Shown here: positions 26,701 through 34,706 of the stretch, piece after piece
Layout of the letters: each line of letters starts with the position of its first letter
Position numbering within the stretch: position 1 is the first letter of the stretch
Assembly (NCBI RefSeq): GCF_000482245.1
Contig: NZ_AWNH01000036.1
Span: forward strand, 124,001-188,000
Direction: 5' to 3'
Source: Leptolyngbya sp. Heron Island J
GTDB taxonomy: Bacteria; Cyanobacteriota; Cyanobacteriia; Phormidesmidales; Phormidesmidaceae
DNA length: 64,000 nt
Made by a program: the position numbers and the translations under genes
The notes under the pieces: model-generated
Told to the model about the DNA's origin: nothing
Seen by the model: the letters and a program-made list of their open reading frames with translations, nothing else
The model's database searches: none

Positions 26701-29353
26701 CAGTACTACCAATATCACCAGTTTTAATACCCTCGAATCCTTTATAGGCGGTAGCGGCAATGATAACTTTAAGCTGGATGGCACCGCCTCTATTGCATCT
26801 ATCGATGGCGGTGCCGGTAATAACACTTTAATTGGCGACAATATTGCCAGTATTTGGCACTTAACAGCTAGCAATACAGGCCATGGTCCAGGCATCGACA
26901 ATTTTATAAATATTCAAAGCCTCGTAGCAGGCAATCAAGCAGATCAAATCAACAGTCTTGCCAACGACGCCGGTTTTACCGGTACTGTAGATGGAGGAAT
27001 GGGTCCACTGACATTTAGAGGCGATCGTATCAATCTGGGTACAGCCATTACAGGCAGCGGCGAACTTATCATTGCACCCAGCTCTACCTCCAGAGATATA
27101 CAACTAGGTGGGGCTGATGTGTCAGCTGCTCTTACCCTCTCCACAACGGAATTGGCCAGCATCTCGGCAGGATTTACAAGCATCACCATTGGCCACGCTG
27201 AGAGCAGCGGTACGATCACCCTGGAAGCCGATGTTACCCTGCCCTCCCCTACTACCCTCTCTTCTCCCCAGGCGGAGGGAAGTATTGACACTCAAGGCTT
27301 TAACCTGAGCGCCCCTGAACTCATACTGTCAGCAGCCCAAGATATCACAACGGCCAGGCTGACGGCTCCAGCTGGCATTAAAATCAACAGCGGTGGTGCC
27401 GTCAGCACTCAAGATATTTTGACCAATACCGCCCTGGATGGGGGTGATCTGGTGATTAATGCGGCGACAACAATTACTACGCAACAGATTGATACAACTG
27501 GTATAACCGGTGTTGGGGGAGATGTTACCCTCCAGTCTGCAGACACGATTCAGGTTCACACCGTTCGCGCTGAGGGTGGGCCTGCAGGCGGTAATGTCGA
27601 TATTACCACTGATCAATTTTTCCGAGCTCTCCATAGTTTTACTAATTTAGACGGTTACAACGCTAGCATTTCTACTGCTGCCACCAACGGTACAGGAGCG
27701 ATTACTATTCGCCACGGCGGCAACAGCACTGTTCCCTTTCAAGTTGTTGATAGTAGTGTCCTGGGCAGTACTGCTGGCCTTGCCAGCGGAGACTTTTACA
27801 TCCCGGCAGAAAATTTTTTTCTAAATAGCTACACGCTAGGTAACATTGCGCTGCTGACCCAGGATATCATTGCTCCGCCAAGCGTTACTCCACCACCGAC
27901 CGCTACCTCGCCTATAATTTCTAACCCACCAACTGCTGCCCTCCCAGCTGTGGTTATTAATCCGTCTGTAGGGACAGACGTGCCAGCAGTTGGGCATATC
28001 CGGTTACCGCTGCTTGGCAGTCATAGCCATTCCCTGGATGAATCAGGCGCTTTAGCCGGTACTAATCATGACAATAGCACTCTATTTGAGCAGTTAGAAA
28101 ACTCTTTTTCAGACCAGTTTAAGTCTCATTTAAATTTATACGAACGGGTGAGTATCTCATCCGTTAGTTTAGCCTCAGCGACAAAAATTCTGGAGGATGT
28201 CGAAGACGTTATGGGGATAAAGCCGGGTGTCTTATATGTATACTTTTTAGTGCCAGATCAAGCAGAAACCGCCCTGCCAGAAGCTAATGAACTCAATCCT
28301 GAGGATGAGCTAGGACTACTGTTGCTAACCCCTACAGGTGAAACTATCCGACGTAAAGTTGAGGGGGTTACCCGTAGTGAGGTCATGGCAGTAGCTGAGG
28401 CTTTTTACACCCAGGTGACCAATTCCATATCTGCTCCCTCCCAATATCTCCCGCTTGCCCAACAGCTTTACACCTGGTTAATCACTCCCGTCGAAGCTGA
28501 ATTACAGCAATACGGCATCAATAGCTTAGCCTTAGCCATGGACACCGGCTTACGTACACTTCCGGTTGCTGCTCTCCACAATGGCACCGAGTATTTAGTT
28601 GAACGGTATAGTTTAGGAGTCATTCCTAGCCTTAGTTTGACCGATTTTGCACCAGATAAGTTTCTCTACAGCCAGCTAGAAAGTACACAGCTACTGGCCA
28701 TGGGAGCTTCTCAGTTTCCATCACAGCGGATTCTACCAGCTGTGCCTGAAGAACTCAAAGTTGTCACCCAAGCATTTGATGATAGTAAGGTTTTTCTCAA
28801 TGAGAGATTTACTCTGGGTAATTTGCGATCGCAAATTACCCAGAGTAACTATGGAATTATCCACTTAGCCAGCCATGGAGTATTTGAGCCCGGCGAACCC
28901 GACAATTCATACATTCAACTTTGGGACCAGCCGCTCCAGCTTGATCAGGTGCATCGGTTAGGCCTACAAGACGCCAATATTGCCCTGATGGTATTAAGCG
29001 CTTGCAATACCGCCCTGGGCGATCGTGAGGCCGAGTACGGCTTTGCTGGGCTAGCGGTTAATGCTGGGGTTCAAACATCCGTTGCTAGCCTTTGGCCCAT
29101 TAGCGATGAAGGTACCCTGGGGTTAATGACCTACTTTTATCAACACTTACAGCAACAGTCGGTACGCGCAACAGCTCTGCGTCAGGCTCAGCTAGCCATG
29201 CTACAAGGCGATCTCCAGTTTGCAAACGGCACTCTCTATGGGACTGATGGGCAAGTTCTAGCCCATTTTCCAGAGCTGGAAAACCACGGACGTTGGAACT
29301 TTACACATCCCTTTTACTGGTCTACTTATACTTTGGTCGGCAGTCCTTGGTAA
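23738..29353 (+). CDS. TPS/filamentous-haemagglutinin exoprotein with C-terminal CHAT protease domain
   Basis: 1871 aa from the ATG at 23738 (a TTG at 23705 is in frame). A signal peptide ending GIAPAWGQ is followed by the two-partner-secretion domain (about 30-150: FNVQPDQTVIFMASDP, ANLWLLNSAGILFGPDA). A long beta-helical region comes next, with calcium-type Gly/Asp/Asn repeats (GADGDDIATF, GAGGNDQFIFGNG, LDGGTGNNTLDYS) at about 700-1080. A Pro/Thr linker leads to a CHAT domain in the last 400 residues. The CHAT dyad is intact: His1713 in HLASHG and Cys1756 in LSACNTA. The protein should be exported through an outer-membrane TpsB pore, but no such gene is in the window. Joining an adhesin-like stalk to a caspase-like peptidase suggests a surface protein that cleaves itself or a target. 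Confidence 0.9.
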   Translation: MGHSGWQRLNTLQLAGCLGIFALGIAPAWGQITPTGATSTTTKGFQIQVTDGIQSTDEINLFHQFENFNVQPDQTVIFMASDPVQNILGQVTGGQASIIDGGLAVSNNANLWLLNSAGILFGPDAHLNLQGDFTAATADAIGFEQGWLADGANYQALVGAPQSLAFISSPAHLVNLGDLQVDPGQRLSLLGGSVINAGTLVAPAGTITVAAVADNSRVQLSLTNQILTLDLEPWTTSGWETDITPVSLPALLTGSRFADANTLILETDGTVRLTQTETITPAAGHVAITGTINSAGDQGGQIAILGDQTSLVNADIRADGINQGGQIYVGGNYQGRGPLPNASQTRVNSGSELSANALQQGNGGQIIVWADDVTHFSGSAYAEGGSLNGNGGLIEISGKSHLGFDGQFSLSAPQGESGSILFDPDNIRIVSDGTPAEVATESLLLPDISAIDNDFGTLTLHANTLESWDGDDNIIFQANTNIEIDLGGNNELTFQPGTGSITFIADANNNFIGSFFMSGADDLLKTSGRDINISGTTITLQSIDADSATGAGDVNLTAPLLTSIAGSLNAENITVRSNELNLNGGNNSIIGTTLSIEPDNPATAINLGPGTNTLFDLDLLETDISALKDGFTHIAIGRSDGTGTITLHDSVTDRGATPFQDPVNILGANSLRGPEQVTDWTVTANNQGNLDRLFSNGLSFENVDSIVVSNGTNDTLQGADGDDIATFSGVDAGTFNGINFAGIQTINGAGGNDQFIFGNGAVINGSLDGGTGNNTLDYSAYITDITIDLATGSAPGTGGISNIHHVIAGSGANTLQGTAANDVVTLTDVGAGILNGTAFEGFETILPGDGDDRFIVNGGTWTNLDGGAGTDTLDYSASAVGVTIDVENQTANNVAGFVSIEDFWGGNGADILLGTSGNDAIAITGNNTGTLSNKTFANIETVDARAGNDTFSLNNGASVTGTLIGGDGFDTVDYSTYTSDITVDLQTNSTTNITSFNTLESFIGGSGNDNFKLDGTASIASIDGGAGNNTLIGDNIASIWHLTASNTGHGPGIDNFINIQSLVAGNQADQINSLANDAGFTGTVDGGMGPLTFRGDRINLGTAITGSGELIIAPSSTSRDIQLGGADVSAALTLSTTELASISAGFTSITIGHAESSGTITLEADVTLPSPTTLSSPQAEGSIDTQGFNLSAPELILSAAQDITTARLTAPAGIKINSGGAVSTQDILTNTALDGGDLVINAATTITTQQIDTTGITGVGGDVTLQSADTIQVHTVRAEGGPAGGNVDITTDQFFRALHSFTNLDGYNASISTAATNGTGAITIRHGGNSTVPFQVVDSSVLGSTAGLASGDFYIPAENFFLNSYTLGNIALLTQDIIAPPSVTPPPTATSPIISNPPTAALPAVVINPSVGTDVPAVGHIRLPLLGSHSHSLDESGALAGTNHDNSTLFEQLENSFSDQFKSHLNLYERVSISSVSLASATKILEDVEDVMGIKPGVLYVYFLVPDQAETALPEANELNPEDELGLLLLTPTGETIRRKVEGVTRSEVMAVAEAFYTQVTNSISAPSQYLPLAQQLYTWLITPVEAELQQYGINSLALAMDTGLRTLPVAALHNGTEYLVERYSLGVIPSLSLTDFAPDKFLYSQLESTQLLAMGASQFPSQRILPAVPEELKVVTQAFDDSKVFLNERFTLGNLRSQITQSNYGIIHLASHGVFEPGEPDNSYIQLWDQPLQLDQVHRLGLQDANIALMVLSACNTALGDREAEYGFAGLAVNAGVQTSVASLWPISDEGTLGLMTYFYQHLQQQSVRATALRQAQLAMLQGDLQFANGTLYGTDGQVLAHFPELENHGRWNFTHPFYWSTYTLVGSPW
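28809..28848. repeat. Perfect 40-bp palindrome within the CHAT coding region
   Basis: The two 20-nt halves (28809-28828 and 28829-28848) are exactly complementary with no spacer; the centre is the HIP1 octamer GCGATCGC. It encodes TLGNLRSQITQS in frame. Confidence 0.95.
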
Positions 29354-29449
29354 ACCAAGGAATTCTCTTTAACCTTACGCAAAACAAACAACGTACTTAC
29401 AATACTAATAATGATGGTGCGTTTCCGTGAAAGTTGAGTAGAAACAGTT

Positions 29450-30163
29450 CTAGGCCGGTTCATCCCCTAGATCAGCAATCGCACTTTCTCCAGCTTTTTT
29501 ATCATCAGATACCACGCGATAGGCACAGCGTCTGGCTCCCGCCAGCAGATGTTCTGTACGCTCCACTTCAACTCCCAGCACAGTCTGAAACACTTCGAGT
29601 TCTCGATCACACAACCCAGTACAGGTTGCGGCGGCGGCACAGATAGGGCAGTGATTTTCAACCAGCAGCATCGAGCCATCCTCCTGGGGTAAAACATTGG
29701 CCATATAGCCCTCACTGGTGCGGATATCTGCCAGCGTTTCCAGGCGTTCCTGCCAGGAGTCTTGTGCCTTCATTTGGGCACAATACGCCTCAAGTTGTTG
29801 CTTGGTGCGGATATCAAGCAAACGATCTAATCCTTCTGCTCCAAATGCTTCTGTAACTGAGTGAATCAGACTCAGGGTTAACTCGGCATAGCCTTCTGGA
29901 AAAAAGCGATCAGCCGCCGCTGTCAAATGCCAGAGTTTTGCCGGACGTCCCATGGGACGAGCTTCCTCTTCGTAGGCGATTAGCTGTTCATCTTGAAGTG
30001 CATAGAGATGCTGTCTGACCGCCATGGCTGAGATCCCTAGCTGTGCAGCAATGGTATGGGCATCTGCCGCTCCCGCTTGCTTAAGTAGGTGAATAATAGC
30101 CCGCCGTGTGCGCCGGGGCTCATTCTTTTTACTACGAGTTTTTTTCGGTGGCTTTGTGGTCAT
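29450..30163 (-). CDS. SufR-like iron-sulfur winged-helix repressor
   Basis: 237 aa. A basic N-terminal arm (KKTRSKKNEPRRTRR) and a winged helix at about 20-80 (AADAHTIAAQLGISAMAVRQHLYAL, then MGRPAKLWHLT) match the SufR/DeoR-like regulators that bind DNA and a 4Fe-4S cluster. The C-terminal part has C172, C175, C181, C185 and C213; C172-x12-C185 plus C213 are placed as in SufR, where Cys residues hold the cluster. True sufR is normally divergent from sufBCDS; here the divergent neighbour is an MFS transporter, so this may be a paralogue with another target. The 112-bp gap holds operator-like repeats. I do not assign the symbol sufR because the suf operon is absent. Confidence 0.82.
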   Translation of the reverse strand: MTTKPPKKTRSKKNEPRRTRRAIIHLLKQAGAADAHTIAAQLGISAMAVRQHLYALQDEQLIAYEEEARPMGRPAKLWHLTAAADRFFPEGYAELTLSLIHSVTEAFGAEGLDRLLDIRTKQQLEAYCAQMKAQDSWQERLETLADIRTSEGYMANVLPQEDGSMLLVENHCPICAAAATCTGLCDRELEVFQTVLGVEVERTEHLLAGARRCAYRVVSDDKKAGESAIADLGDEPA

Positions 30164-30184
30164 GATTACATTCTAAAGAATTTT

Positions 30185-30242
30185 CTTTACAAAGTCGAGT
30201 TCAATCGCTAGAGTAGTTTGTAAAGGAAAAACTTTATAAAGT
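30185..30242. promoter_or_regulatory. Operator-like repeats between SufR-like gene and MFS transporter
   Basis: Three related sites in 58 bp: CTTTACAAA (30185-30193), its inverted copy TTTGTAAAG (30217-30225), and the 12-bp palindrome ACTTTATAAAGT (30231-30242). Two are followed by the same AAAGTCG. The arrangement fits binding by the divergent winged-helix regulator to control both genes. Confidence 0.6.
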
Positions 30243-30275
30243 CGGTCGCGTCTGTAGACTGACAACGGAGGCTTT

Positions 30276-31526
30276 ATGGCGACGTTAGTGACCTCCTGGT
30301 TTCCCAAACTAAACCCACAGGTTTGGATACTGGTTATCGGTCGATTTCTCTCGCAGATTGGGTCGGGAGTTGTCCTGTTTTATGTGCCGATTTATTTTGT
30401 CAATCAGGTCGGGCTATCGCCGACAAAGGTTGGTATCGGCTTGAGTAGTGCTGCCATGGCCAGTGCCGGTGGCTATTTTCTGGCAGGCTCTATGACAGAT
30501 TCTCAATTTTGGGGACGTCGCCGTACGCTGCTGCTTTCCTGCTGTATTTCTATTCTGGCTGATGGCGTATTTTGGTTCGCTCGCGGTTTCTCTCTGCTGG
30601 TTTTGGCCAATGTTTTAATGGGGCTAGGAGATAGTCTCTACTGGCCGGCCTCAGGAGCGGCGATTACCGATAATTCTAGCGATCATCAGCGTGAAGAAGC
30701 TTTTGCTGTTTCTGGATTAGCGGATTCCCTGGGATCAGGGTTAGGAATTGTTCTTGGTGGCTTACTGTTGACTACTGGCAATGCTTATCAACAGTTGTTC
30801 GTCGTGGATGGTATCACTTTTTTGATCTTTCTCGGTGTGTTGGCATTTGTATTTAAGGACGGTAGTGATAGACAGTGCTCTGCTGAATCAGCTCAAGGGA
30901 TGACAGCCTGGAGGAAAGCGCTATTCAATCCTATTTTCTTAGTGTTTGCAGCGGTCAACATTTTGTTTACCACCTACATTAATCTGATGGAAAGCACGAT
31001 GCCGCTATACTTTACGAACTTTGTTCACAACGCTACAACACCCAGGATGACGCCTGAAAATGTAGGGATTTTGTTTTCTGGCTATGTACTGATAGCCGCT
31101 CTATTCCAGTTGCCCATAGTTCGCGCCATGCAAACCTATCGGCGTGTCCATGTCTTAATGATATCCATACTGTTATGGGGTATGGGCTTTATTTTGGTTT
31201 GGTTTGTGGGTATGTCGGTTGGAGCCCAGGGCGTGTTAATGGTAATGGCGGTGGTTGTGTTAGCGATCGCAAATGTTACCTACAATCCCTTTTCAGTGGC
31301 ATTAGTCACAGAATTAGCTCCAAAATCGTCTCTGGGAGTTTACCTATCCTTAAACGCCCAGTGTTGGACTGTTGGCTATTTGTTGGGACCGCTGATCGGC
31401 GGTTGGGCCTTGGATCAAAACGCAGACACGGCTCGGGGACTATGGATGACGGCGGCCTTCAGTGCATTGGTTGGGGTACTCATTCTCAAGCAGCTGGACA
31501 AGTTTCAATCAACCTGCGATCGCTGA
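30276..31526 (+). CDS. MFS transporter
   Basis: 416 aa with about 12 hydrophobic segments in two halves of six. The loop after helix 2 has the MFS motif-A-like GSMTDSQFWGRRRTLLLS, and the amphipathic stretch GDSLYWPASGAAITDNSSDHQREEAFAVSGLADSLGSG fits helices 4-5 of drug/multidrug or sugar efflux carriers. Substrate unknown. GGAGG lies 5 nt before the ATG. It is divergent from the SufR-like regulator and probably under its control, suggesting a link to iron, oxidative stress or a redox-active compound (inference). Confidence 0.88.
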   Translation: MATLVTSWFPKLNPQVWILVIGRFLSQIGSGVVLFYVPIYFVNQVGLSPTKVGIGLSSAAMASAGGYFLAGSMTDSQFWGRRRTLLLSCCISILADGVFWFARGFSLLVLANVLMGLGDSLYWPASGAAITDNSSDHQREEAFAVSGLADSLGSGLGIVLGGLLLTTGNAYQQLFVVDGITFLIFLGVLAFVFKDGSDRQCSAESAQGMTAWRKALFNPIFLVFAAVNILFTTYINLMESTMPLYFTNFVHNATTPRMTPENVGILFSGYVLIAALFQLPIVRAMQTYRRVHVLMISILLWGMGFILVWFVGMSVGAQGVLMVMAVVVLAIANVTYNPFSVALVTELAPKSSLGVYLSLNAQCWTVGYLLGPLIGGWALDQNADTARGLWMTAAFSALVGVLILKQLDKFQSTCDR

Positions 31527-31694
31527 GCAAAAAATCTAAGGATCGCAATTCCTATCAAGCGTGCCTTGGTCAGCATCACTAGGATAAGAAAAGATGTCAA
31601 TCATCTACCCATCTATAGCCTCAACCTGGGACTTTATTTTTGTGCAATCTTCTTAGCGGTCTTTCTCCGGACCCTTTGATTTGACAGATCTGTC

Positions 31695-31743
31695 CACTCT
31701 ACGTTCTCAGCCGCTGATTTCCTGCTGTTGAGAACGTAGAGTG
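31695..31743. terminator. Hairpin between convergent MFS and MocR genes
   Basis: Perfect 15-bp arms (31695-31709 and 31729-31743; core CTCTACGTTCTCA) with a 19-nt loop, between converging genes. T tracts are weak, so termination strength is uncertain. Confidence 0.6.
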
Positions 31744-31753
31744 TTATGTTTCT

Positions 31754-33253
31754 CTAAATGGCTAAAATTTGGCGAGCCAGTTGCTTTTTGGTTAAATTCC
31801 CTAAGGTTTTCATTGCCTGGTCGATCTCATCGGACCAGGGTAACCCAGTGTTTAGGCGAAAACAATTTTGATATTGATTGGATGCCGAAAACATGGGGCC
31901 AGGAGCAATGCTAATGTGATGTTGAATCGCTTCTTCAAATAGCTCTAGTGCATCGAAACCACCCGGAATCTCAACCCAGAGCACATGCCCCCCGCTAGGA
32001 CAAGTGACTCGCGTTTCAGCAGGGAAATAATCCAGAATTGCCTGGAGCATGCGGTTCATTTGTTGTTGATAGGCACGACGTAAGTTGCGCAGGTGACGAT
32101 CGTAACCGCCGTTGGCAAAGAAAGCAGCTACGGCCAACTGTGGTGCGGTGGCGGTCATGTGACTGACAACAACTTTCAGATGTTCCACCTGTTGCTGATA
32201 TCGACCTGGAATACACCAGCCTACCCGGAGCCCAGGGGAGAGGGTTTTGCTGACCGATGAACAGTAAATCACTCGTCCTTCTGTGTCAAAAGCCTTGATA
32301 GCTTTGGGGCGATTGCCCTCAAAGTTGAGGTCTCCATAGACATCATCTTCAATTAGGGGAATATCATATTGGTTGAGTAAATCGACCAGAGCCTTTTTTT
32401 TGCGATCGCTCATACAGCTGCCGATGGGGTTACTAAAATTTGACACCAGCATACAAGCCGACACCGATTGTTTTTTTAGAGCTGATTCTAAGGCGCTTAA
32501 GGAAATTCCATCCTGTGGATGTGTTGGCAGTTCCAGGGCATTTAACCCCAGAGAATTCATTGCCTCCAGCACCGCATAGTAGGCGGGGGACTCAATCACA
32601 ACAGTATCCCCAGGCTGAGTAACCGTACGTAGAGCCAGATAACAGGCTTCTGTAGTTCCCGCCGTGGCGATGATCTGATCCGGTGTAATAGAACAGCCTG
32701 CATTGAGCATGCGTTTGGCCACTTCTCGGCGTAGAGGCTCACAGCCTGGCACTGTATTATAGCTATGAACCACCATGGGATTGTTCCGCATCACCTGTCC
32801 CATTAACCGATTCAGGGTATTAAGCGGAAAGTGCTGTACACCAGGGACTGCAGCCCCAAGATGAATAGTTTCAGGGGAGAGGTCTATGCGCAGGAGTCGC
32901 AGCATCAGAGAAATATCAACCGGGCGGATCTGCGACGGTGGTGTGGATTGGGACGGCTCCTCTGGTAATGCCAGTGCTGTGGTTTTAACGTAATATCCCG
33001 ACTGGGGACGAGCCACAATGAAACCGCGATCTTCTAACAGACGATAGGCTTCAAGCACCGTAGACGTGCTAACCGATAGCTGCTGCTTAAGTTTGCGCAC
33101 AGACGGCAGGCGCTCCCCTGGCTTCAGGGTGCCCTCTCGGATCAGGGCTTGGATGCGCTCGGCCACTTGTTCATAGAGGGTTTGGTCAGTGGCTGCTTGT
33201 AGCGGGGTGAGCTGCGAGGAAAGTGAACGCGCGGTCATCGGTATAGACTCCAT
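31754..33253 (-). CDS. MocR-family GntR regulator with aminotransferase-like domain
   Basis: 499 aa. The N-terminal GntR winged helix is at about 25-95 (YEQVAERIQALIREGTL, GERLPSVRKLKQQLSVSTSTV, EDRGFIVARPQSGYYV). The rest is a fold-type I PLP aminotransferase: TAGTTEACYLAL, VSNFSNPIGS, DDVYGDL, and the PLP lysine K336 in SSVSKTLSPGLRVGW. MocR regulators use PLP or an amino compound as effector and often control a neighbouring metabolic or transport gene; no target is evident here besides the gene itself and the small divergent gene at 33439. A second in-frame Met (codon 6) is an alternative start. GTACAGTT-type repeats just upstream are the likely binding site. Confidence 0.92.
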   Translation of the reverse strand: MESIPMTARSLSSQLTPLQAATDQTLYEQVAERIQALIREGTLKPGERLPSVRKLKQQLSVSTSTVLEAYRLLEDRGFIVARPQSGYYVKTTALALPEEPSQSTPPSQIRPVDISLMLRLLRIDLSPETIHLGAAVPGVQHFPLNTLNRLMGQVMRNNPMVVHSYNTVPGCEPLRREVAKRMLNAGCSITPDQIIATAGTTEACYLALRTVTQPGDTVVIESPAYYAVLEAMNSLGLNALELPTHPQDGISLSALESALKKQSVSACMLVSNFSNPIGSCMSDRKKKALVDLLNQYDIPLIEDDVYGDLNFEGNRPKAIKAFDTEGRVIYCSSVSKTLSPGLRVGWCIPGRYQQQVEHLKVVVSHMTATAPQLAVAAFFANGGYDRHLRNLRRAYQQQMNRMLQAILDYFPAETRVTCPSGGHVLWVEIPGGFDALELFEEAIQHHISIAPGPMFSASNQYQNCFRLNTGLPWSDEIDQAMKTLGNLTKKQLARQILAI

Positions 33254-33266
33254 CCTGAGCGAACGG

Positions 33267-33322
33267 GGGTACAGTTAAGCCTCAAAAAAACCAGTACAGT
33301 TTATTTTTATGAAACTGTACCC
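33267..33322. promoter_or_regulatory. GTACAGTT repeats in the MocR promoter
   Basis: GGGTACAGTT (33267-33276), GTACAGTTT (33294-33302) and the inverted AAACTGTACCC (33312-33322). The last two form a 9-bp inverted repeat with 9-nt spacer; the first is a direct copy 27 bp away. Two direct plus one inverted copy directly before the regulator gene fit MocR-type DNA binding and autoregulation. Confidence 0.65.
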
Positions 33323-33438
33323 ATAACAATTTAACCTAATTGCCTCTGTTCTGGTCATGTTTTTTTCGCAAAAATAGGACCTATATCTGGCACAGGCGAT
33401 CGCAGCCAGAAGTGATCTAACAAACGGAGATATCACTA

Positions 33439-33741
33439 ATGAAATTTCAGCGTCGGTTATCTGAGCCCCATATCGTTAGGCTGGAGAGGCAACTATCCGA
33501 GTCCCGCTGGCTTTTTTCAAAAGCCTGGTGGCAGCATCTGAGCTCTCCGGTATTTCGAGAGAAATTCTGGGCGTACCTTTTGAAGCTGGCAACGGGATCG
33601 TCTGAGCCAATTATTGAAAAGCGGTGCGATCGCCAAGGGCAAACCTACTACACCATCTATGATCCGGTCACTGAGCAACAATCGGCTCGGTTATCTGAAG
33701 CTGAGGTCCGAACCTGGCTTGAGCAGCGATATTACCAATAG
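33439..33741 (+). CDS. Hypothetical protein, 100 aa
   Basis: Not recognised beyond being protein-like. GGAG precedes the ATG by about 10 nt. The sequence is basic and Trp-rich in its first half (SRWLFSKAWWQHLSSPVFREKFWAYLL) and has a strand-rich second half (GQTYYTIYDPVTEQQSARLSEAEVRTWLEQRYY) resembling small cyanobacterial proteins of unknown role. No membrane segment. It is divergent from the MocR gene and may share its operator. Confidence 0.65.
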   Translation: MKFQRRLSEPHIVRLERQLSESRWLFSKAWWQHLSSPVFREKFWAYLLKLATGSSEPIIEKRCDRQGQTYYTIYDPVTEQQSARLSEAEVRTWLEQRYYQ

Positions 33742-33824
33742 TGTCGATGGGGAACAGATGATTATCCCGCCCAACCGATAGACGACCTGGGGATTGCGAT
33801 TAAATAATCATGCCAGTAGCATCG

Positions 33825-34562
33825 TCAACAGAAAGCAGGATCATACACGTTAGCTTTTCCACTAACCGTATCTACCATCAAAATCCCCTCTGAATTACTA
33901 TCCATTTGCATAAGCAACTCACCCTGATTGTTCCAGACAGCCGACTGGCCAACACTGGTGAAGTTATCGCACGGGCCAATGGCGTCAGACATGATTACAT
34001 GCATATTGTGCTGACGTGCAATGGCAGGGTAGTGCAGTATGGCTTTAGCCATGCCGGTTGCAGGTTTGGCAACGCTGGCAAGATACACATCTACCCCCAA
34101 ACTTGCAGCATGATCAGCGTGATTTGGCTGTAGCGATTCGTAGCAGATTGCTGGCACAAGTTTATGGGCGGATGTTGTCAACACCAGTTGTCTATCACCA
34201 GCCACAAAAAAAGGCAGCTCATCACTGTGCAGCTGCTGTTTAGCATAGCTGTGACGGGGTGTTTTGGGTTCAAACCAAATCATGCCAATTTGCACTTTTG
34301 ATGCTGCGGGGATTGGCAAACCGACCCCGATAACAATGTTGTGCGTGTCGCTGTATTGCTGAAAAATATCAAGTCGGGGATCTGTTATGTCGGTGGCAAG
34401 GGCCTGCACAAGCCCCGGTTCATAACCCGTGAGTGACAACTCTGGGAAGAAAACGAGGTCAGCACCTTGGGCGGCAGCAACCTTGATGAAGTCTAAATGT
34501 TTAGCGATGTTTGACGCGATATCGCCTGTAAAAGATTGAAGTTGGACGGCACTTATTTTCAT
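33825..34562 (-). CDS. Carbon-nitrogen hydrolase (nitrilase superfamily)
   Basis: 245 aa from the ATG giving MKISAVQLQSFTGD; an upstream in-frame ATG would add eight residues that do not look conserved. The catalytic triad of the superfamily is present: E41 in FFPELSLTGY, K108 in YAKQQLH and C140 in PAICYESLQ. The family hydrolyses amides or nitriles; this short form resembles omega-amidase or N-carbamoyl-type amidases, but the substrate cannot be read from sequence. No signal peptide, so cytoplasmic. Monocistronic. Confidence 0.9.
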   Translation of the reverse strand: MKISAVQLQSFTGDIASNIAKHLDFIKVAAAQGADLVFFPELSLTGYEPGLVQALATDITDPRLDIFQQYSDTHNIVIGVGLPIPAASKVQIGMIWFEPKTPRHSYAKQQLHSDELPFFVAGDRQLVLTTSAHKLVPAICYESLQPNHADHAASLGVDVYLASVAKPATGMAKAILHYPAIARQHNMHVIMSDAIGPCDNFTSVGQSAVWNNQGELLMQMDSNSEGILMVDTVSGKANVYDPAFC

Positions 34563-34706
34563 ACTGAGTTTCTTGTCCCCATGCATAGAACCCTTTTTAG
34601 CAAAGCCTTAAAGAGTTTCTTCAAAAAAGTGACTGCAGTGGCTTTAGAATAGCATTGTTGACCAGTGCGATCGCATCACTGCACAGACTCGATCAACGCA
34701 ACGAAT

